Below, piece by piece: positions 26,114 through 35,689 of a stretch of 41,408 bases of DNA. Source of the DNA: Chloroflexota bacterium (GTDB taxonomy: Bacteria > Chloroflexota > UBA11872 > UBA12225). The notes under the pieces are model-generated. The model saw only the letters and a program-made list of their open reading frames with translations. It was not told where the DNA came from and made no database searches. Within the stretch, counting starts at the first letter, position 1. Each line of letters begins with the position of its first letter. Position numbers and translations under genes: made by a program. The stretch covers positions 1-41,408 of the forward strand of contig CANFGH010000017.1 in NCBI GenBank assembly GCA_947446285.1. Reading direction: 5' to 3'.

Positions 26114-27223
26114 CTAGTACTTTGCTGCTGCGGCTGAAGCCGGAGCAGCCGGAGCAGCCGGAGCAGCCGGAGCAGCCGCAGCAGCCGCAGCAGCCGGAAC
26201 TGGTGCTGCTCCGTGCGAGTCTGCTGCTGCGCCAGCCGGTGCTGGCCCATGTGAGTCCGCGGCTGCCCCTGGCTTGGCGCCCGTAGCCGGTGCTGCACCA
26301 TGAGCGTCAGCAGCAGCGGATCCGCGTCCGCCGTCCATTCCTCCGGGCACACTCTCGGAGATGACACGGCCGTATAAGGGCTGTACCGGACGGTTTGTGT
26401 TTCCCTTGAAGAGCCCCTTGAACTTCTCAACTTGTGACTTCGAGACGGTCACGGGCTCCTTCATCACGAGCCATGTGACCGTTTCGGCGCATGGGGGCGT
26501 TGTCAGTGAACCCTTGTACGTGTAAAAGGTTCGATCGTCGGGAAGCGCATCGAGGATGCTGAAACCTCCTGACCACTCGGCCTTCTTTCCCTCTTCAGCT
26601 GGCATCGAATCCCAGAACTGATCGAGGATCGGATTGTCTGGCCCTATCTTGAGCATCACCCCGATGACTGCCAGTCGGTTCGCGTCGGCCGCGTGGACGA
26701 AATGCACTTCCATGTCGGTGTTCATGCCTACTAGGGTATGTTCGCTTGGGGAATGGAAGTGCCATTGCTTGAGTTCGTACCAGACCTTGTCGTAATTGAG
26801 CCAGTTCCCGCGTTCAGGAGTAACCTGAATGGTGTGCCCATTGTTCAGCACATCAAGTTTCTTGGTGTCTTTGTAGGCAAACCGGAGTTCCTGAAGCCAC
26901 TCGGCCTTGAGTAGTTTGGCGGGTGCAATGTCAATCGGTGATTGCGTACGACCGTTAGAGCATGCTGACCAATGTGGGTCAAGTTCAGCCCATCGATCGG
27001 GGCCATCCTTGCCGGCGTAGGACCAACGGGCGTGCTTCACCACCTCTGCCGTGGTGGCTTCGCCAAGCATAACGCCACCGATGCCGCAACCGACCAGGGA
27101 GATGCTTAGTATGACCGCACTGGCGATCGCGCCAAAACTTGACCGAGGCTTCGTTCGTGGCGCTATTTCGACACGCGCGACGCTGCCAGTGGTGCGCGCC
27201 TCGTGGTCCGGGGTTCTCGTCAT
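26114..27223 (-). CDS. Alpha-carbonic anhydrase lipoprotein with repeat tail
   Basis: The 369-residue product has an N-terminal membrane segment ending in LVGC (lipobox-like, Cys46), then an alpha-class carbonic anhydrase domain. The three zinc histidines fall in LKQWHFHSPSEH (HFH) and MEVHFVH, and CSNGRTQSPIDIAP and GSLTTPPCAETVTWLV are class signatures. It likely hydrates CO2 on the outer membrane face. The last about 75 residues are a low-complexity Ala/Pro tail with repeats of ADSHGAAP type and AAPAAPAAPA. ATG 27223 is used; GGGAGG lies about 11 bases upstream. The gene is followed by its own terminator. Confidence 0.9.
   Translation of the reverse strand: MTRTPDHEARTTGSVARVEIAPRTKPRSSFGAIASAVILSISLVGCGIGGVMLGEATTAEVVKHARWSYAGKDGPDRWAELDPHWSACSNGRTQSPIDIAPAKLLKAEWLQELRFAYKDTKKLDVLNNGHTIQVTPERGNWLNYDKVWYELKQWHFHSPSEHTLVGMNTDMEVHFVHAADANRLAVIGVMLKIGPDNPILDQFWDSMPAEEGKKAEWSGGFSILDALPDDRTFYTYKGSLTTPPCAETVTWLVMKEPVTVSKSQVEKFKGLFKGNTNRPVQPLYGRVISESVPGGMDGGRGSAAADAHGAAPATGAKPGAAADSHGPAPAGAAADSHGAAPVPAAAAAAAAPAAPAAPAAPASAAAAKY
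26140..26198. repeat. Short tandem repeat inside the carbonic anhydrase tail
   Basis: A 9-base unit (GGAGCAGCC on the plus strand, drifting to GCAGCAGCC) repeats about six times in frame and codes for Ala-Ala-Pro blocks. Being a multiple of three, gain or loss of units would change tail length without frameshift. Confidence 0.85.
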
Positions 27224-27623
27224 CACTATCGATGCCTCCCTTTGCCCGTTCGCTCCGCACAAATCTGGTCTTCAAGACCATCATGCGAACGGGTTTACGC
27301 TACTCCGATAAGAGTTGGGGTAGTATCGCATGAGCAGCTACTCTTGTGCATCTGTCAAGCCGTTCGGGCGTCGACGAACGCCGGCATCGTGTAAGGGCCC
27401 AGAAGAACGTGCGACGCAAGCTCCATAGAGCGCGTACCAGCAAGACTCACGGAGAGTTCAAGGGGTGCTTGGCTGAGAGTACCCATGAGTTTCTTTCAGT
27501 TGTTCCCGGGCTTTCTACAACGACCTGTATGCGTTCGTGCTAGAGGTTGTCGGCAATGGTAATCACGTACACTTAGATACCGTCCGCCGCGTAGACGCAC
27601 GCGGGCGGGGAGGTGGCGGAACT
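27224..27623. other. 400-base intergenic stretch with a TPP-riboswitch-like half element
   Basis: This lies between the divergent carbonic anhydrase and the hypothetical gene at 27624. On the plus strand 27462-27484 reads GGGGTGCTTGGCTGAGAGTACCC-like sequence (read as GGGGTGC, CTGAGAG, TACCC), matching the 5' core of a thiamine pyrophosphate riboswitch. ACCTG follows at 27523 but the rest of the 3' core is poorly matched. No other gene is visible. Confidence 0.35.
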
Positions 27624-28157
27624 ATGATCGTTGAAGATATTCTGGAAGCAGATCCGGGAACACTACAAGCAGCGATGCAGCGGGCACGTGCGATTGCAAC
27701 CCGTGCATCCCAAGAGCGACATCAGGCTGAGCGCGCCTATGAATTGGCGCTCGTTCGTCTTGAGAACTCGCGTGCAAATGAAATATCTGCCCGGGAAGGC
27801 CTTGAGACAGCAAAGCAGGCGATCACCGATGCGGAATTGCGCGTTCCTCTCATGACCACCGAGGTCATTGAGGTATTGGGCGCTGCAGGACTTAGTGCAT
27901 GGCATCGCGGAAGTGCTGACGGTGCCCGAGTTGACCAGAGGGATGCTGCACATGTGTTTCTATGGCATGCGCCGGCTTCACGTCCTGCAGATGCGAAGGC
28001 GTGGCGTGAACACGCAACCGAGGTGCTTGCGCGGTACGAGGAAGTCCTGACGGCGCACGGATGCATCGTAATCAAGGACCCGGAGCGCGCACTGTGGCGG
28101 ATTGTTCGTCGCCTCAGCGTCCTCGACGACGACCAACCTGCTCGTCAAGGGTTCTAG
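27624..28157 (+). CDS. Hypothetical coiled-coil protein
   Basis: From ATG 27624 (MIVEDILEADPG), which has GGAGG about ten bases upstream, the product is 177 residues. Residues about 15-85 look like a long alpha-helical coiled coil (ATRASQERHQAERAYELAL, RLENSRANEISAREGLETA). The C-terminal part (VIEVLGAAGLSAWH, WREHATEVLARYEEVLTAHG) is a mixed domain with no family I recognise. The longer frame to 27537 gives an unconvincing lead. It is convergent with the GT39 gene. Confidence 0.5.
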   Translation: MIVEDILEADPGTLQAAMQRARAIATRASQERHQAERAYELALVRLENSRANEISAREGLETAKQAITDAELRVPLMTTEVIEVLGAAGLSAWHRGSADGARVDQRDAAHVFLWHAPASRPADAKAWREHATEVLARYEEVLTAHGCIVIKDPERALWRIVRRLSVLDDDQPARQGF

Positions 28158-28226
28158 AGGATCACGCGCGGGTACGCCACATGGTAAACCCGCGACTTTT
28201 TCTCAGAATGCTCGTGAGCGATACCG

Positions 28227-30443
28227 TTACTCGACGGTTACTTCGCCAAGGTAGACGCGGTTCTCGCCATCGATCACACCTGATTGTGGCTTGGTGCCAT
28301 CAGTTGGCCAACCCAGACCCTGTCCGTTGGCGGCCGTAACTGCCATCCGTTCCATGGTCCCCAAGTCGTACATGCCCACGACCAGCCGGTATGTTCCGGT
28401 TGGCGTTCCTGAGGGCACATTTATGTCGTAGCGGTCAGCGATGAAGTCACCGACACGCCAGCCAGTTGTTGGCTGTGCGCCGTTTCCAGGTCTGCTGTCA
28501 CGCTGCGCAACGCGTAGCCCTCCGGTGGGATTTACCCCTGAAATCAGGTGCGCAAAAACTGTCAGGTCCTTTGTGAGCCTCTGTTTGGTGGTCCAATACA
28601 GAATGACCCGGGCGTCAGCTCCCGCACGGACTTTAGGTGTGTCCAGACGGAATCCTTCCAGACGGATCGCGGCGTCGAGCAACGGTGTGGTGCCGTCGAA
28701 CACGGTATCGGGTGCGGGGGGTGTCCAATTGATTTGGAAGAGCTTGAACCGACTGTGATCCCCGGGCTTTGGGAGATCGATCAGCTGGCGCGCGGCAGGG
28801 TTCATTGAGATGAACCTGCGTTCCTGTTCGCCTCCGGGGGCATCGGTTAGCGCGTAATAGATCGGTGCGCCTCTTCCCGCTTGGAAAGAAGCACGGTCAG
28901 GATCCGCGGAAAGGCGGTCGGCGACCGCCCTCGCCTCGTCGACGTATCCGAGGGTGATGCCCGGACGCTCCCGAAGGTAGGCAAAGATCGCGTCCCTCGG
29001 CATCCCTGTCGCAGTGCGCGTGATGACGACGATCCCAGTTTCCGGGTGGTCCAAACGGGCCTTTTCCAGAAAGGCTAGGAGTTCTGCAAGACCGTATCCC
29101 GCATAGTTACTTTCGATGTACTGGAACCGGTCAGTGATGTAGCGCCGGTCGTTCATCCATGGCGCCTCGGCGGGCGAGTTGATCAAGGGCCATATGAACG
29201 CGGTGCAACTGATCGTGATTGCGCCCATCCAAAGCGATATGATTGCCATCGGCAAAATGTTGGCGAGGCGATGTGCCCAGTTCGGCTTCACCGTCGCCAA
29301 ACGAAACCCGCGCAGATGGACCATAGCTCTGGCGGCCCCGATGGCAGTTGGGATCAGGGTGCTGATCAGGACGAAGACGACGTAACGGGAATAGATGAGT
29401 TTGGCGGTAATCACAAAGGCAGCGACCGGCACAACTATCCACACCGCCAAGATGAATGCAGATCGACCGCGATTGGATGCTACGGAGGAAATGTTTCCTG
29501 CAACCGGTTCAGCTGGGCTGAACAAGACGAGCACTGATGCGACGGTCGCGAGGATGAGCGGAAGACCGACGTAGGTTTCAAAGGTCTTAGCGACGAACAC
29601 GGTATTCGCCCACCAGAGGGTCAGTGGAAACCTCATCACCTCCCTGAGGGTCAGGCTATACCGCCCGAAGTTTCCATCGGCGAGGTTGTCCACAATCGGG
29701 CTCAAGTAGAGGACTGAGTAGGCGCCGGCGCCAATGAAGGCAGCCTGTGCCAGTTGCCACCACTGCCTTCTGGACGCCGGGTTCCACGCGACCGCCACCA
29801 CGGGCACAAGACCGACAAAGAAAAGTGCGGAAAGCTTCGTGAGGACTGAGACGGCGATTGCACATCCGACCAGGATCATCCGTACCCACCCGGGACGCTC
29901 GGACCAATGGATGGTCGTCAGCAGCACCGTCAGCGACGCCGTGGTGACCAGCGTGTCATAGAGGGCCATGCGGTCATGCACGACGGCAACAGGTGTGATG
30001 ACATAGAGTGCCCCGGCAATCGGCCCGGCGAGTCTTGATGTCCGCTGACCCCACGGTTGACCAAGGCGCGAGGCAACCGACCAGATGAGCGCCACATTGA
30101 TCGCACCGCACGCTATCGATGTCAGGCGGCCAGCGATCAGTCGGTCTTCAACTGCGCTCAGGAACGGGATCATGAGCCACGCGAGGAGGGGTTGCTTGCC
30201 GTCCTCGAGCGAGGCTAGCCAGTCTGAAAGGTCCCGGGCGTGCCACGCGCGTACCCCCCAGTCGATGTACGTCCCCTCGTCACTGACCATCGGAAGCGCG
30301 CCAAGCTTTGCCAGCCGGATGCTGAGATACGTCGCACCGAGAAGGATTGCGAGCACGAGTGGCCAACGAGCATCCCTTTCGCGGAGTGCGGAAACGACGA
30401 CGCTTGCCGATTCGGGGTCGGATCGGGCATCGAGGGTATTCAT
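28227..30443 (-). CDS. GT39-like glycosyltransferase with C-terminal beta domain
   Basis: The frame gives about 738 residues from ATG 30443. It has roughly eleven membrane helices, the periplasmic acidic motif MVSDEGTYIDWGVRAWHA, and KQPLLAWLMIPFLS in the place of the GT39 HPPL segment. After the last helix a soluble part of more than 200 residues ends in a beta-rich domain (LTVFAHLISGVNPTG, WRVGDFIADRYDINVP, GTYRLVVGMYDLGT), a combination I associate with Chloroflexota. It is the last gene of a four-gene minus-strand run. An earlier ATG at 30476 is possible. Confidence 0.85.
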   Translation of the reverse strand: MNTLDARSDPESASVVVSALRERDARWPLVLAILLGATYLSIRLAKLGALPMVSDEGTYIDWGVRAWHARDLSDWLASLEDGKQPLLAWLMIPFLSAVEDRLIAGRLTSIACGAINVALIWSVASRLGQPWGQRTSRLAGPIAGALYVITPVAVVHDRMALYDTLVTTASLTVLLTTIHWSERPGWVRMILVGCAIAVSVLTKLSALFFVGLVPVVAVAWNPASRRQWWQLAQAAFIGAGAYSVLYLSPIVDNLADGNFGRYSLTLREVMRFPLTLWWANTVFVAKTFETYVGLPLILATVASVLVLFSPAEPVAGNISSVASNRGRSAFILAVWIVVPVAAFVITAKLIYSRYVVFVLISTLIPTAIGAARAMVHLRGFRLATVKPNWAHRLANILPMAIISLWMGAITISCTAFIWPLINSPAEAPWMNDRRYITDRFQYIESNYAGYGLAELLAFLEKARLDHPETGIVVITRTATGMPRDAIFAYLRERPGITLGYVDEARAVADRLSADPDRASFQAGRGAPIYYALTDAPGGEQERRFISMNPAARQLIDLPKPGDHSRFKLFQINWTPPAPDTVFDGTTPLLDAAIRLEGFRLDTPKVRAGADARVILYWTTKQRLTKDLTVFAHLISGVNPTGGLRVAQRDSRPGNGAQPTTGWRVGDFIADRYDINVPSGTPTGTYRLVVGMYDLGTMERMAVTAANGQGLGWPTDGTKPQSGVIDGENRVYLGEVTVE

Positions 30444-30507
30444 TGGCTTGACCTGCCAGCGAAACACGGGAATCATATTAGTGGTGACCCAAGAGTCATC
30501 GCTAGGA

Positions 30508-31317
30508 TCAGTCCCTGAGCCAGTAGCGCACGAGTGTGAACCACGCGTGGAAGGCATCCGGCCACCGGATCTTCTTCCCCTCATTCCCGCCCCGTCCGTG
30601 ATAGCGGATTGGTACCTCGATCACTCGAAGGCCACGACGCAGGACTTTGGACGTGACTTCCGGACAAAACTCGAATCGTTCGCACCGCAAGTTCAGCGAA
30701 GGGAGGACCGATGTCGCAAAGACCTTGTAGCAGGTCGCCTCGTCGGTGATCGAGCGGAAGAACAGGATTGACGCGGTCCAGGAAAGGATCTTGTTTGCTA
30801 CCCAATTGGTTGGGTGCATGCCAGTGGGTCGGCCCAAGGGTCCGAGGGCAAGGAACCGCGATCCATAGACGACGCGGGACTGACCGGCGAGGATCGGAGC
30901 GACCAGGGCGGCGTAGTCATCAGGGTTGTACTCGAGGTCCGCATCCTGGATGAGCACGACATCACCGGTGACCCGTTCGAGGCCAGTGCGAATAGCTGCA
31001 CCTTTCCCCCGGTTCCTCGCGTGACGCAAGACGCGTACGTCGGCGAATGTTGACTGTCCGGTTTCCCCGAAGAGGAAATCGACGCCTCCGTCGTTCGAGC
31101 AGTCATCTACAACGATGATTTCTAGTGAGACCGGAGCGCCGTTCCAGGAAAGTGACTGGGCGCGAACCCGTTCAAGGAGTTCCGGCAGGGTATTGCGCTC
31201 GTTGTAAACCGGCACGATGACCGACAACCGGTGTGTGACACCCCGGATGTGACCGGTTTCTACAGCGGCCGCGCCGCTTGACCTCGGGTCGTTTGGCGCG
31301 CCATTGGAGGTGGTCAC
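30508..31317 (-). CDS. GT2 family glycosyltransferase (DPM1/ArnC-like)
   Basis: From GTG 31317 the product is about 269 residues of a GT-A type glycosyltransferase: RLSVIVPVYNERNTLPELL, EIIVVDDCSNDGG, RNRGKGAAIRTGL, VLIQDADLEYNPDDY (the metal-binding DxD) and EVTSKVLRRGLRVIEVPI. These motifs fit polyprenyl-phosphate sugar synthases of the dolichol-phosphate-mannose type, which make the lipid-linked donor used by GT39 enzymes such as the neighbouring one. A TTG at 31329 is also possible. Both termini are typical length. It is the third gene of the minus-strand run. Confidence 0.88.
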   Translation of the reverse strand: MTTSNGAPNDPRSSGAAAVETGHIRGVTHRLSVIVPVYNERNTLPELLERVRAQSLSWNGAPVSLEIIVVDDCSNDGGVDFLFGETGQSTFADVRVLRHARNRGKGAAIRTGLERVTGDVVLIQDADLEYNPDDYAALVAPILAGQSRVVYGSRFLALGPLGRPTGMHPTNWVANKILSWTASILFFRSITDEATCYKVFATSVLPSLNLRCERFEFCPEVTSKVLRRGLRVIEVPIRYHGRGGNEGKKIRWPDAFHAWFTLVRYWLRD

Positions 31318-31418
31318 AACAAACCCCAACGGATGGCGCGTGTCACAAGTGCTTGCGAAACCTTGGCGCCACGCCCATGACGGCCAGCGTTACCCCGACC
31401 CAATGACCACCGACGCGG

Positions 31419-33080
31419 TCAGGAAACATCTGGGGTGGGTGGTGGCGACCAGGCGGCTTCATGGCCACCGGTACGGAACAGGCTCGGCAGGTTCCTTACG
31501 ACAACGACCCCGATCCAGATTGCCGACAAGCTTGCCCAGTAGTCGAGAAATCTCGACGTTCCGCGACGCGCGGCCCACCAAAGGTCGAAGCCATAGGCGC
31601 GTTCTGGCGCTTCTGGCACCCGTTCCGGGAACGCCGTGGCCCACGGGTACCGGTATCGGTACGGATTATCCGGCGGCTTGTGAGTGGGGCCGAATACCTC
31701 GAATAGCGATGCTTGGAGCAACCATTGGTGTCCCAGGAGTGGGGAGAACGGCGCAACAGTGCGTGCATCGCGCACGTCGACGCCTCGTCCCAGTTGGTTC
31801 CCTACGACGCTGTAGTAGGCGCCATAGTCAATTGCCACACCGAGGACGTTTACGTAGAGCCCAAATCCTCCGACAGACACCGCCACCAATCCTGTAAAGG
31901 TCTTCGCACTCCAGTGCCACTTCGGCCAAGCGAGAAGCGGCGCAATCCACCCAAGCATCAAGAAGGGAACGGTGACATAGAGGTATCTTGGTCCCCAACT
32001 CCAGTCCCCGTGCCACGCCCACCACCGTGAGAAGTACCAGAGTTGGGTGCCGAACACGGAAAGTGCCACCAGTGCAACGATTGGCCTTCGACGAACCAAC
32101 CAGACTTGTAGGAAGCCTCCTATCACTGCCGGAAGGGTGAACCACACAAGTCCCTTGCCGGAACTCCATAGGAGGTACCCGATTCCGTCGAAGAGCGGGG
32201 TGGTAAATCCGGTCGACGGTTCATCGCCATAGCCGAACTCGAACGGATTGCCAAAGCGGAACCAATTCAGCAGCGCCTGACCGGCTCCGGCGCCCGCAAC
32301 CGGCAGGCCGACCGAGGCAAGAAGGGTTATGGCGCCGGTCAGCCCCCGGATTGTGGTCCGGGTCGTTCCGGCCAGCCTCAGGCGCCACGCGGTGACCAGC
32401 ACGGGAATTGCAATCGCCGGCGCAAGGATGAGGGACGCGGCCTTCGTCAGGAATGCCACCCCGATCGCGGTCCCGATGGCGAGCCCCCATCTGATGATCG
32501 TTCTTGACTCCAGTTCAGCGGTGGACCGAGTGGCCACCACCTTTTGGTGAAGGATGAGACCCGCAAGCAGGGCGGCAAGCAGGGCGGTTGCCTGCAGAGG
32601 TTCCGCGAAGTCGGCCCGGGAATAGGGCCACAGCAAGGTTGTTGTTGCGGTTGCGATGGCTATCCCGGTTGCACCGCGTGAGCCAAGTCCGTTGAGCTTG
32701 GCAATCATCCAGAGAATGCCGACGCCAACAGGTGTGACCAGGACATTCGTCAGGCCCGCAAGGAACCGCGCCGGAAGGTCGGGTGCTGATTGAGTCGGTG
32801 CGATCACCGATATCAGGCGGCCGGCCACGACAAACGGGGCCTGAACGACCGACTGCCCCAGACCGTATTTGCTGAAGTAGCGGCCTCCGCGGCCAATCGC
32901 TGCTTCAGGCCTCTGATCAATCGAAAGTTGTCCGCGTTCCACGATCGCTCGGGTGGTCTGGAACATCGTCTCGCCGTCGCCGCTGACAACTCTTCCCGCC
33001 ATCGTCAGCGCGTACAGCGCAAAGACCCAGACGACGAGGCGGGTAACGGTCCGTCGGTCGGCTGCCGTGACGTTGGTCAC
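31419..33080 (-). CDS. Polytopic membrane protein, GT39/mannosyltransferase-like
   Basis: The 553-residue product has about eleven hydrophobic helices with long aromatic-rich loops (WYFSRWWAWHGDWSWGPRYLY). The N-terminal loop holds an acidic segment after helix one (VVSGDGETMFQTTRAIVERGQL) and RYFSKYGLGQSVVQAPF. This resembles phospholipid-carrier-dependent glycosyltransferases. Start GTG 33080 overlaps the stop of the YfhO-like gene in GTGA, so the two are translated together. Sugar and acceptor are unknown. Confidence 0.78.
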   Translation of the reverse strand: MTNVTAADRRTVTRLVVWVFALYALTMAGRVVSGDGETMFQTTRAIVERGQLSIDQRPEAAIGRGGRYFSKYGLGQSVVQAPFVVAGRLISVIAPTQSAPDLPARFLAGLTNVLVTPVGVGILWMIAKLNGLGSRGATGIAIATATTTLLWPYSRADFAEPLQATALLAALLAGLILHQKVVATRSTAELESRTIIRWGLAIGTAIGVAFLTKAASLILAPAIAIPVLVTAWRLRLAGTTRTTIRGLTGAITLLASVGLPVAGAGAGQALLNWFRFGNPFEFGYGDEPSTGFTTPLFDGIGYLLWSSGKGLVWFTLPAVIGGFLQVWLVRRRPIVALVALSVFGTQLWYFSRWWAWHGDWSWGPRYLYVTVPFLMLGWIAPLLAWPKWHWSAKTFTGLVAVSVGGFGLYVNVLGVAIDYGAYYSVVGNQLGRGVDVRDARTVAPFSPLLGHQWLLQASLFEVFGPTHKPPDNPYRYRYPWATAFPERVPEAPERAYGFDLWWAARRGTSRFLDYWASLSAIWIGVVVVRNLPSLFRTGGHEAAWSPPPTPDVS

Positions 33081-35689
33081 GCCTTGTCTCCGGTGACGGA
33101 GTGCGGGGCGGCCGGGGTGCGAGCATCAGGTCTGCGCCAATTGGTGAAGCAGGTGGTTGTGACCAGGGCAATCAATGTGAGGAGTGTGACTGCGAGGCCC
33201 ACGATGATGGAGGTAGGTGCAAACCAGAACCGGATCACGTGCGAACCGGGTGGGACCACAACCGACCGGAAAAGCCCGTTCGCCCGGATGATCGGTGCGG
33301 TTTGGCCGTCGATCGTGGCGTGCCATCCGGGATAGTCGGTTTCGGTCATGACCAGCAGCGCGGTACGGTCCGACGACGTATCCACAGTGATTTCGTTCGC
33401 CAAGTACCGCGTGACCTTGGCGGTTCCAACCGGCCGCGCAGCTGGGGCGGTGCCACGTTCCGGAATGCCGTCGATGGCCTGGTGAACACTTGCCGTGTTT
33501 GAAAGGTCAGCGGATGCAAGAATGGTTGTTGCGCGGTCGTCATCCGGTTCGACAATGATGTTTCCTACAAGAAGCGCGCGCGACGCTGGCGGCAGGTTGT
33601 TGTCGTGCCACCAGGCAGCTCCAGGTGCGTCATCGTTGGTTCGCCAGTTGTCGCCCGGCGACCCGTTTCGTCCGTCCGAGATCACGGCACCGATTCCGAG
33701 GGAGGCGTACCTGGACGCATTTGCCTTTCCAGCCGCTTGAACACCCAGGGTCAGGTGTGCGACCGAGGGTTCTGCGGCTTGAGGAAGAAGTAGCGCCTTG
33801 AACCTCGCGTAGGTCCGCAATGGGAGGAGGCCGCCGTCGTAGCCGTCGATCGTCGCCAAACCGTAGACAGCCCCGAGGTTGGGCTTGAGGGCATCCTGCA
33901 TTGCGCGGTACCGAACCGTTTCACTGTCAGTGAAACCCGCCCATCGTGCAAGCCGGGTTGCATCCAGGTGCTGCTCGACAGTGAGGCTTACCAATCGTCC
34001 CGGCGAGGCGTCGGGGGCACGGGTTGCGAGGGTCTGCATTGCGTGAGCGGTGACGGGTGGAGGTTTGGTGTAGAGACGTGGTTCGCCCCCGAGGGCGTAC
34101 TCCATCCGATGCCCGGCGAGTAGTAACTCTCCACAGATCAGTCCGACAATTGCGCATCGAACGAGTGCATGAATGGTGCCGCGTGCCTGCCCCAGGAATG
34201 ACACCAGCGCAATTGTCGTGCCACCGAACCAGAACCACGTGAGTGCGACGCGTCCCGGTGGTAACCATTGGACGCCACCGACGAGAAAGGTCCGCGCTAC
34301 CACAAGACCGATCATGGCGCACGCGATGGCCGTGACCGATGCGATCTGGGCTGACTGATCGGTCGAGTGCGCGAGAAGTTGCCGGGTCGTCTTGCTGCTA
34401 CGGCGCGCGCCCAGAGCGTCCAGGCCGTGCGACGCGAGACCAGCGACGGCGAAGGTCCAGATCAGCAACCAGCGTCCCGGTGCGCGGAAACTGGCGAACA
34501 TGGGTACGAAGCGATGGAGCGCATCGAAAACGGGTGTATAGACACCGACGCCGAGGATCAATGCACCGAGCGCAATTGCCCCGAGGGCGAACATCTGTCG
34601 CCGGGCGCGTGCCGCACCAAGCGCAGCGAATGTGAGGGGTATGGCGACAATTCCGGTGTAGCCGGTCACTTCCTGAGCGGGGAGGTTCCAGTACGTCGGA
34701 AGAAGGGATTCAAGGATGTGGGTCCGGTCGATTGCGTAGCTTCCGGCCTCGTCGAGAGACATTCCGCCGACGCGATAGCCGTACTGGCTGAGTTCCAAGG
34801 TCGGCACCAATTGGGCTGCTGCGAGGAGCATTCCAAGCGCGGTGATTACTCCGAAAGACAGGAGGTGGCTTCCGCGGACTGGCCTACGTGCCGGTGGCGC
34901 GATTGTGAAGATCACAGCTTCAGCGCCGATGGTCAGGAGTGCGTAATACGTCTCCTGGGTATGACCGGCCGTGAACAGGAGAGCGATGACAACCGCACCG
35001 GCGGAAACCCAAAGCGATACCTTGCCAAATCGGTTCCAACCCCGGGTCTCGGGTTCTGTGGTGATCGGGCGAAGCAGTCGGCCAATGTGGGTTGCAGTGC
35101 CGTGGACCGTCAGGGTAAGCCAGGGGAGCCACGTTGCGGCGTGAACCTGGTTCAGGTGTCCCATGTGCGCACCGATGAACCCGCTTCCAACGAAAATCAG
35201 TGAACCAGCAAGGGACCCAATATGACCCAGGCCCCATCCTCGTTGGGCTAGAAGGAAGAAGCCGATCCCTGCTAGGAACAGGTGGACTGCCTGGCTTGCC
35301 GTGACCGCGCGTGCGAATGGAGCCAACAGGAAAATGATGTCCGGTGGGTAGAGGACAGCCATCTGGATATTGGCGAGGAACGGTGCACCGAAGAACGTGT
35401 CGGGATTCCAAAGGGGAAGTTCGCCGCGAGACAGGGCGTTTCGCAGGAAGGTCTTTGCGGGAAAGAAGTAGACAAAGAGGTCGTACGACATCATCGCCTG
35501 CCCACCGAGAGGCACCCGCAATAGGATGGCGGTGAATGCGCCAATGAGTGTGATCACCACGGCAGATGGCGCGAAACGGCGCCAATACATGGTGGTTCCG
35601 GACGCGGACGCTCCCATCGGCGTCTCCACCGACCCGCGCTCCGCAGACAGTTCCAATGGGTGGGAATCGCTGGTCACGGGTGGTGCCAC
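33077..35689 (-). CDS. YfhO-like large membrane protein
   Basis: The 870-residue product has an N-terminal helix, the YfhO-family loop (MMSYDLFVYFFPAKTFLRNAL, LWNPDTFFGAPFLANIQMAV), more than ten further membrane segments, a long extracytoplasmic domain near the C-terminus, and a final helix (IIVGLAVTLLTLIALVT). The late segment YPGWHATIDGQTAPIIRANGLFRSVVVPPG is characteristic of YfhO proteins, which are implicated in glycosylating wall polymers such as lipoteichoic acid. The initiator is GTG 35689. It heads a run of four minus-strand genes and shares a 4-base overlap with the next. Confidence 0.85.
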   Translation of the reverse strand: MAPPVTSDSHPLELSAERGSVETPMGASASGTTMYWRRFAPSAVVITLIGAFTAILLRVPLGGQAMMSYDLFVYFFPAKTFLRNALSRGELPLWNPDTFFGAPFLANIQMAVLYPPDIIFLLAPFARAVTASQAVHLFLAGIGFFLLAQRGWGLGHIGSLAGSLIFVGSGFIGAHMGHLNQVHAATWLPWLTLTVHGTATHIGRLLRPITTEPETRGWNRFGKVSLWVSAGAVVIALLFTAGHTQETYYALLTIGAEAVIFTIAPPARRPVRGSHLLSFGVITALGMLLAAAQLVPTLELSQYGYRVGGMSLDEAGSYAIDRTHILESLLPTYWNLPAQEVTGYTGIVAIPLTFAALGAARARRQMFALGAIALGALILGVGVYTPVFDALHRFVPMFASFRAPGRWLLIWTFAVAGLASHGLDALGARRSSKTTRQLLAHSTDQSAQIASVTAIACAMIGLVVARTFLVGGVQWLPPGRVALTWFWFGGTTIALVSFLGQARGTIHALVRCAIVGLICGELLLAGHRMEYALGGEPRLYTKPPPVTAHAMQTLATRAPDASPGRLVSLTVEQHLDATRLARWAGFTDSETVRYRAMQDALKPNLGAVYGLATIDGYDGGLLPLRTYARFKALLLPQAAEPSVAHLTLGVQAAGKANASRYASLGIGAVISDGRNGSPGDNWRTNDDAPGAAWWHDNNLPPASRALLVGNIIVEPDDDRATTILASADLSNTASVHQAIDGIPERGTAPAARPVGTAKVTRYLANEITVDTSSDRTALLVMTETDYPGWHATIDGQTAPIIRANGLFRSVVVPPGSHVIRFWFAPTSIIVGLAVTLLTLIALVTTTCFTNWRRPDARTPAAPHSVTGDKA

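Noticed and set aside
26140-26198. Direct repeats that could suggest a CRISPR or VNTR locus
   Set aside because: The units are 9 bases, without spacers, and lie in frame inside the carbonic anhydrase gene, coding for an Ala/Pro tail.
34367-35203. Long plus-strand frame opposite the YfhO-like gene
   Set aside because: It mirrors the opposite-strand gene in a GC-rich region and shows no motif, only codon-shadow composition.
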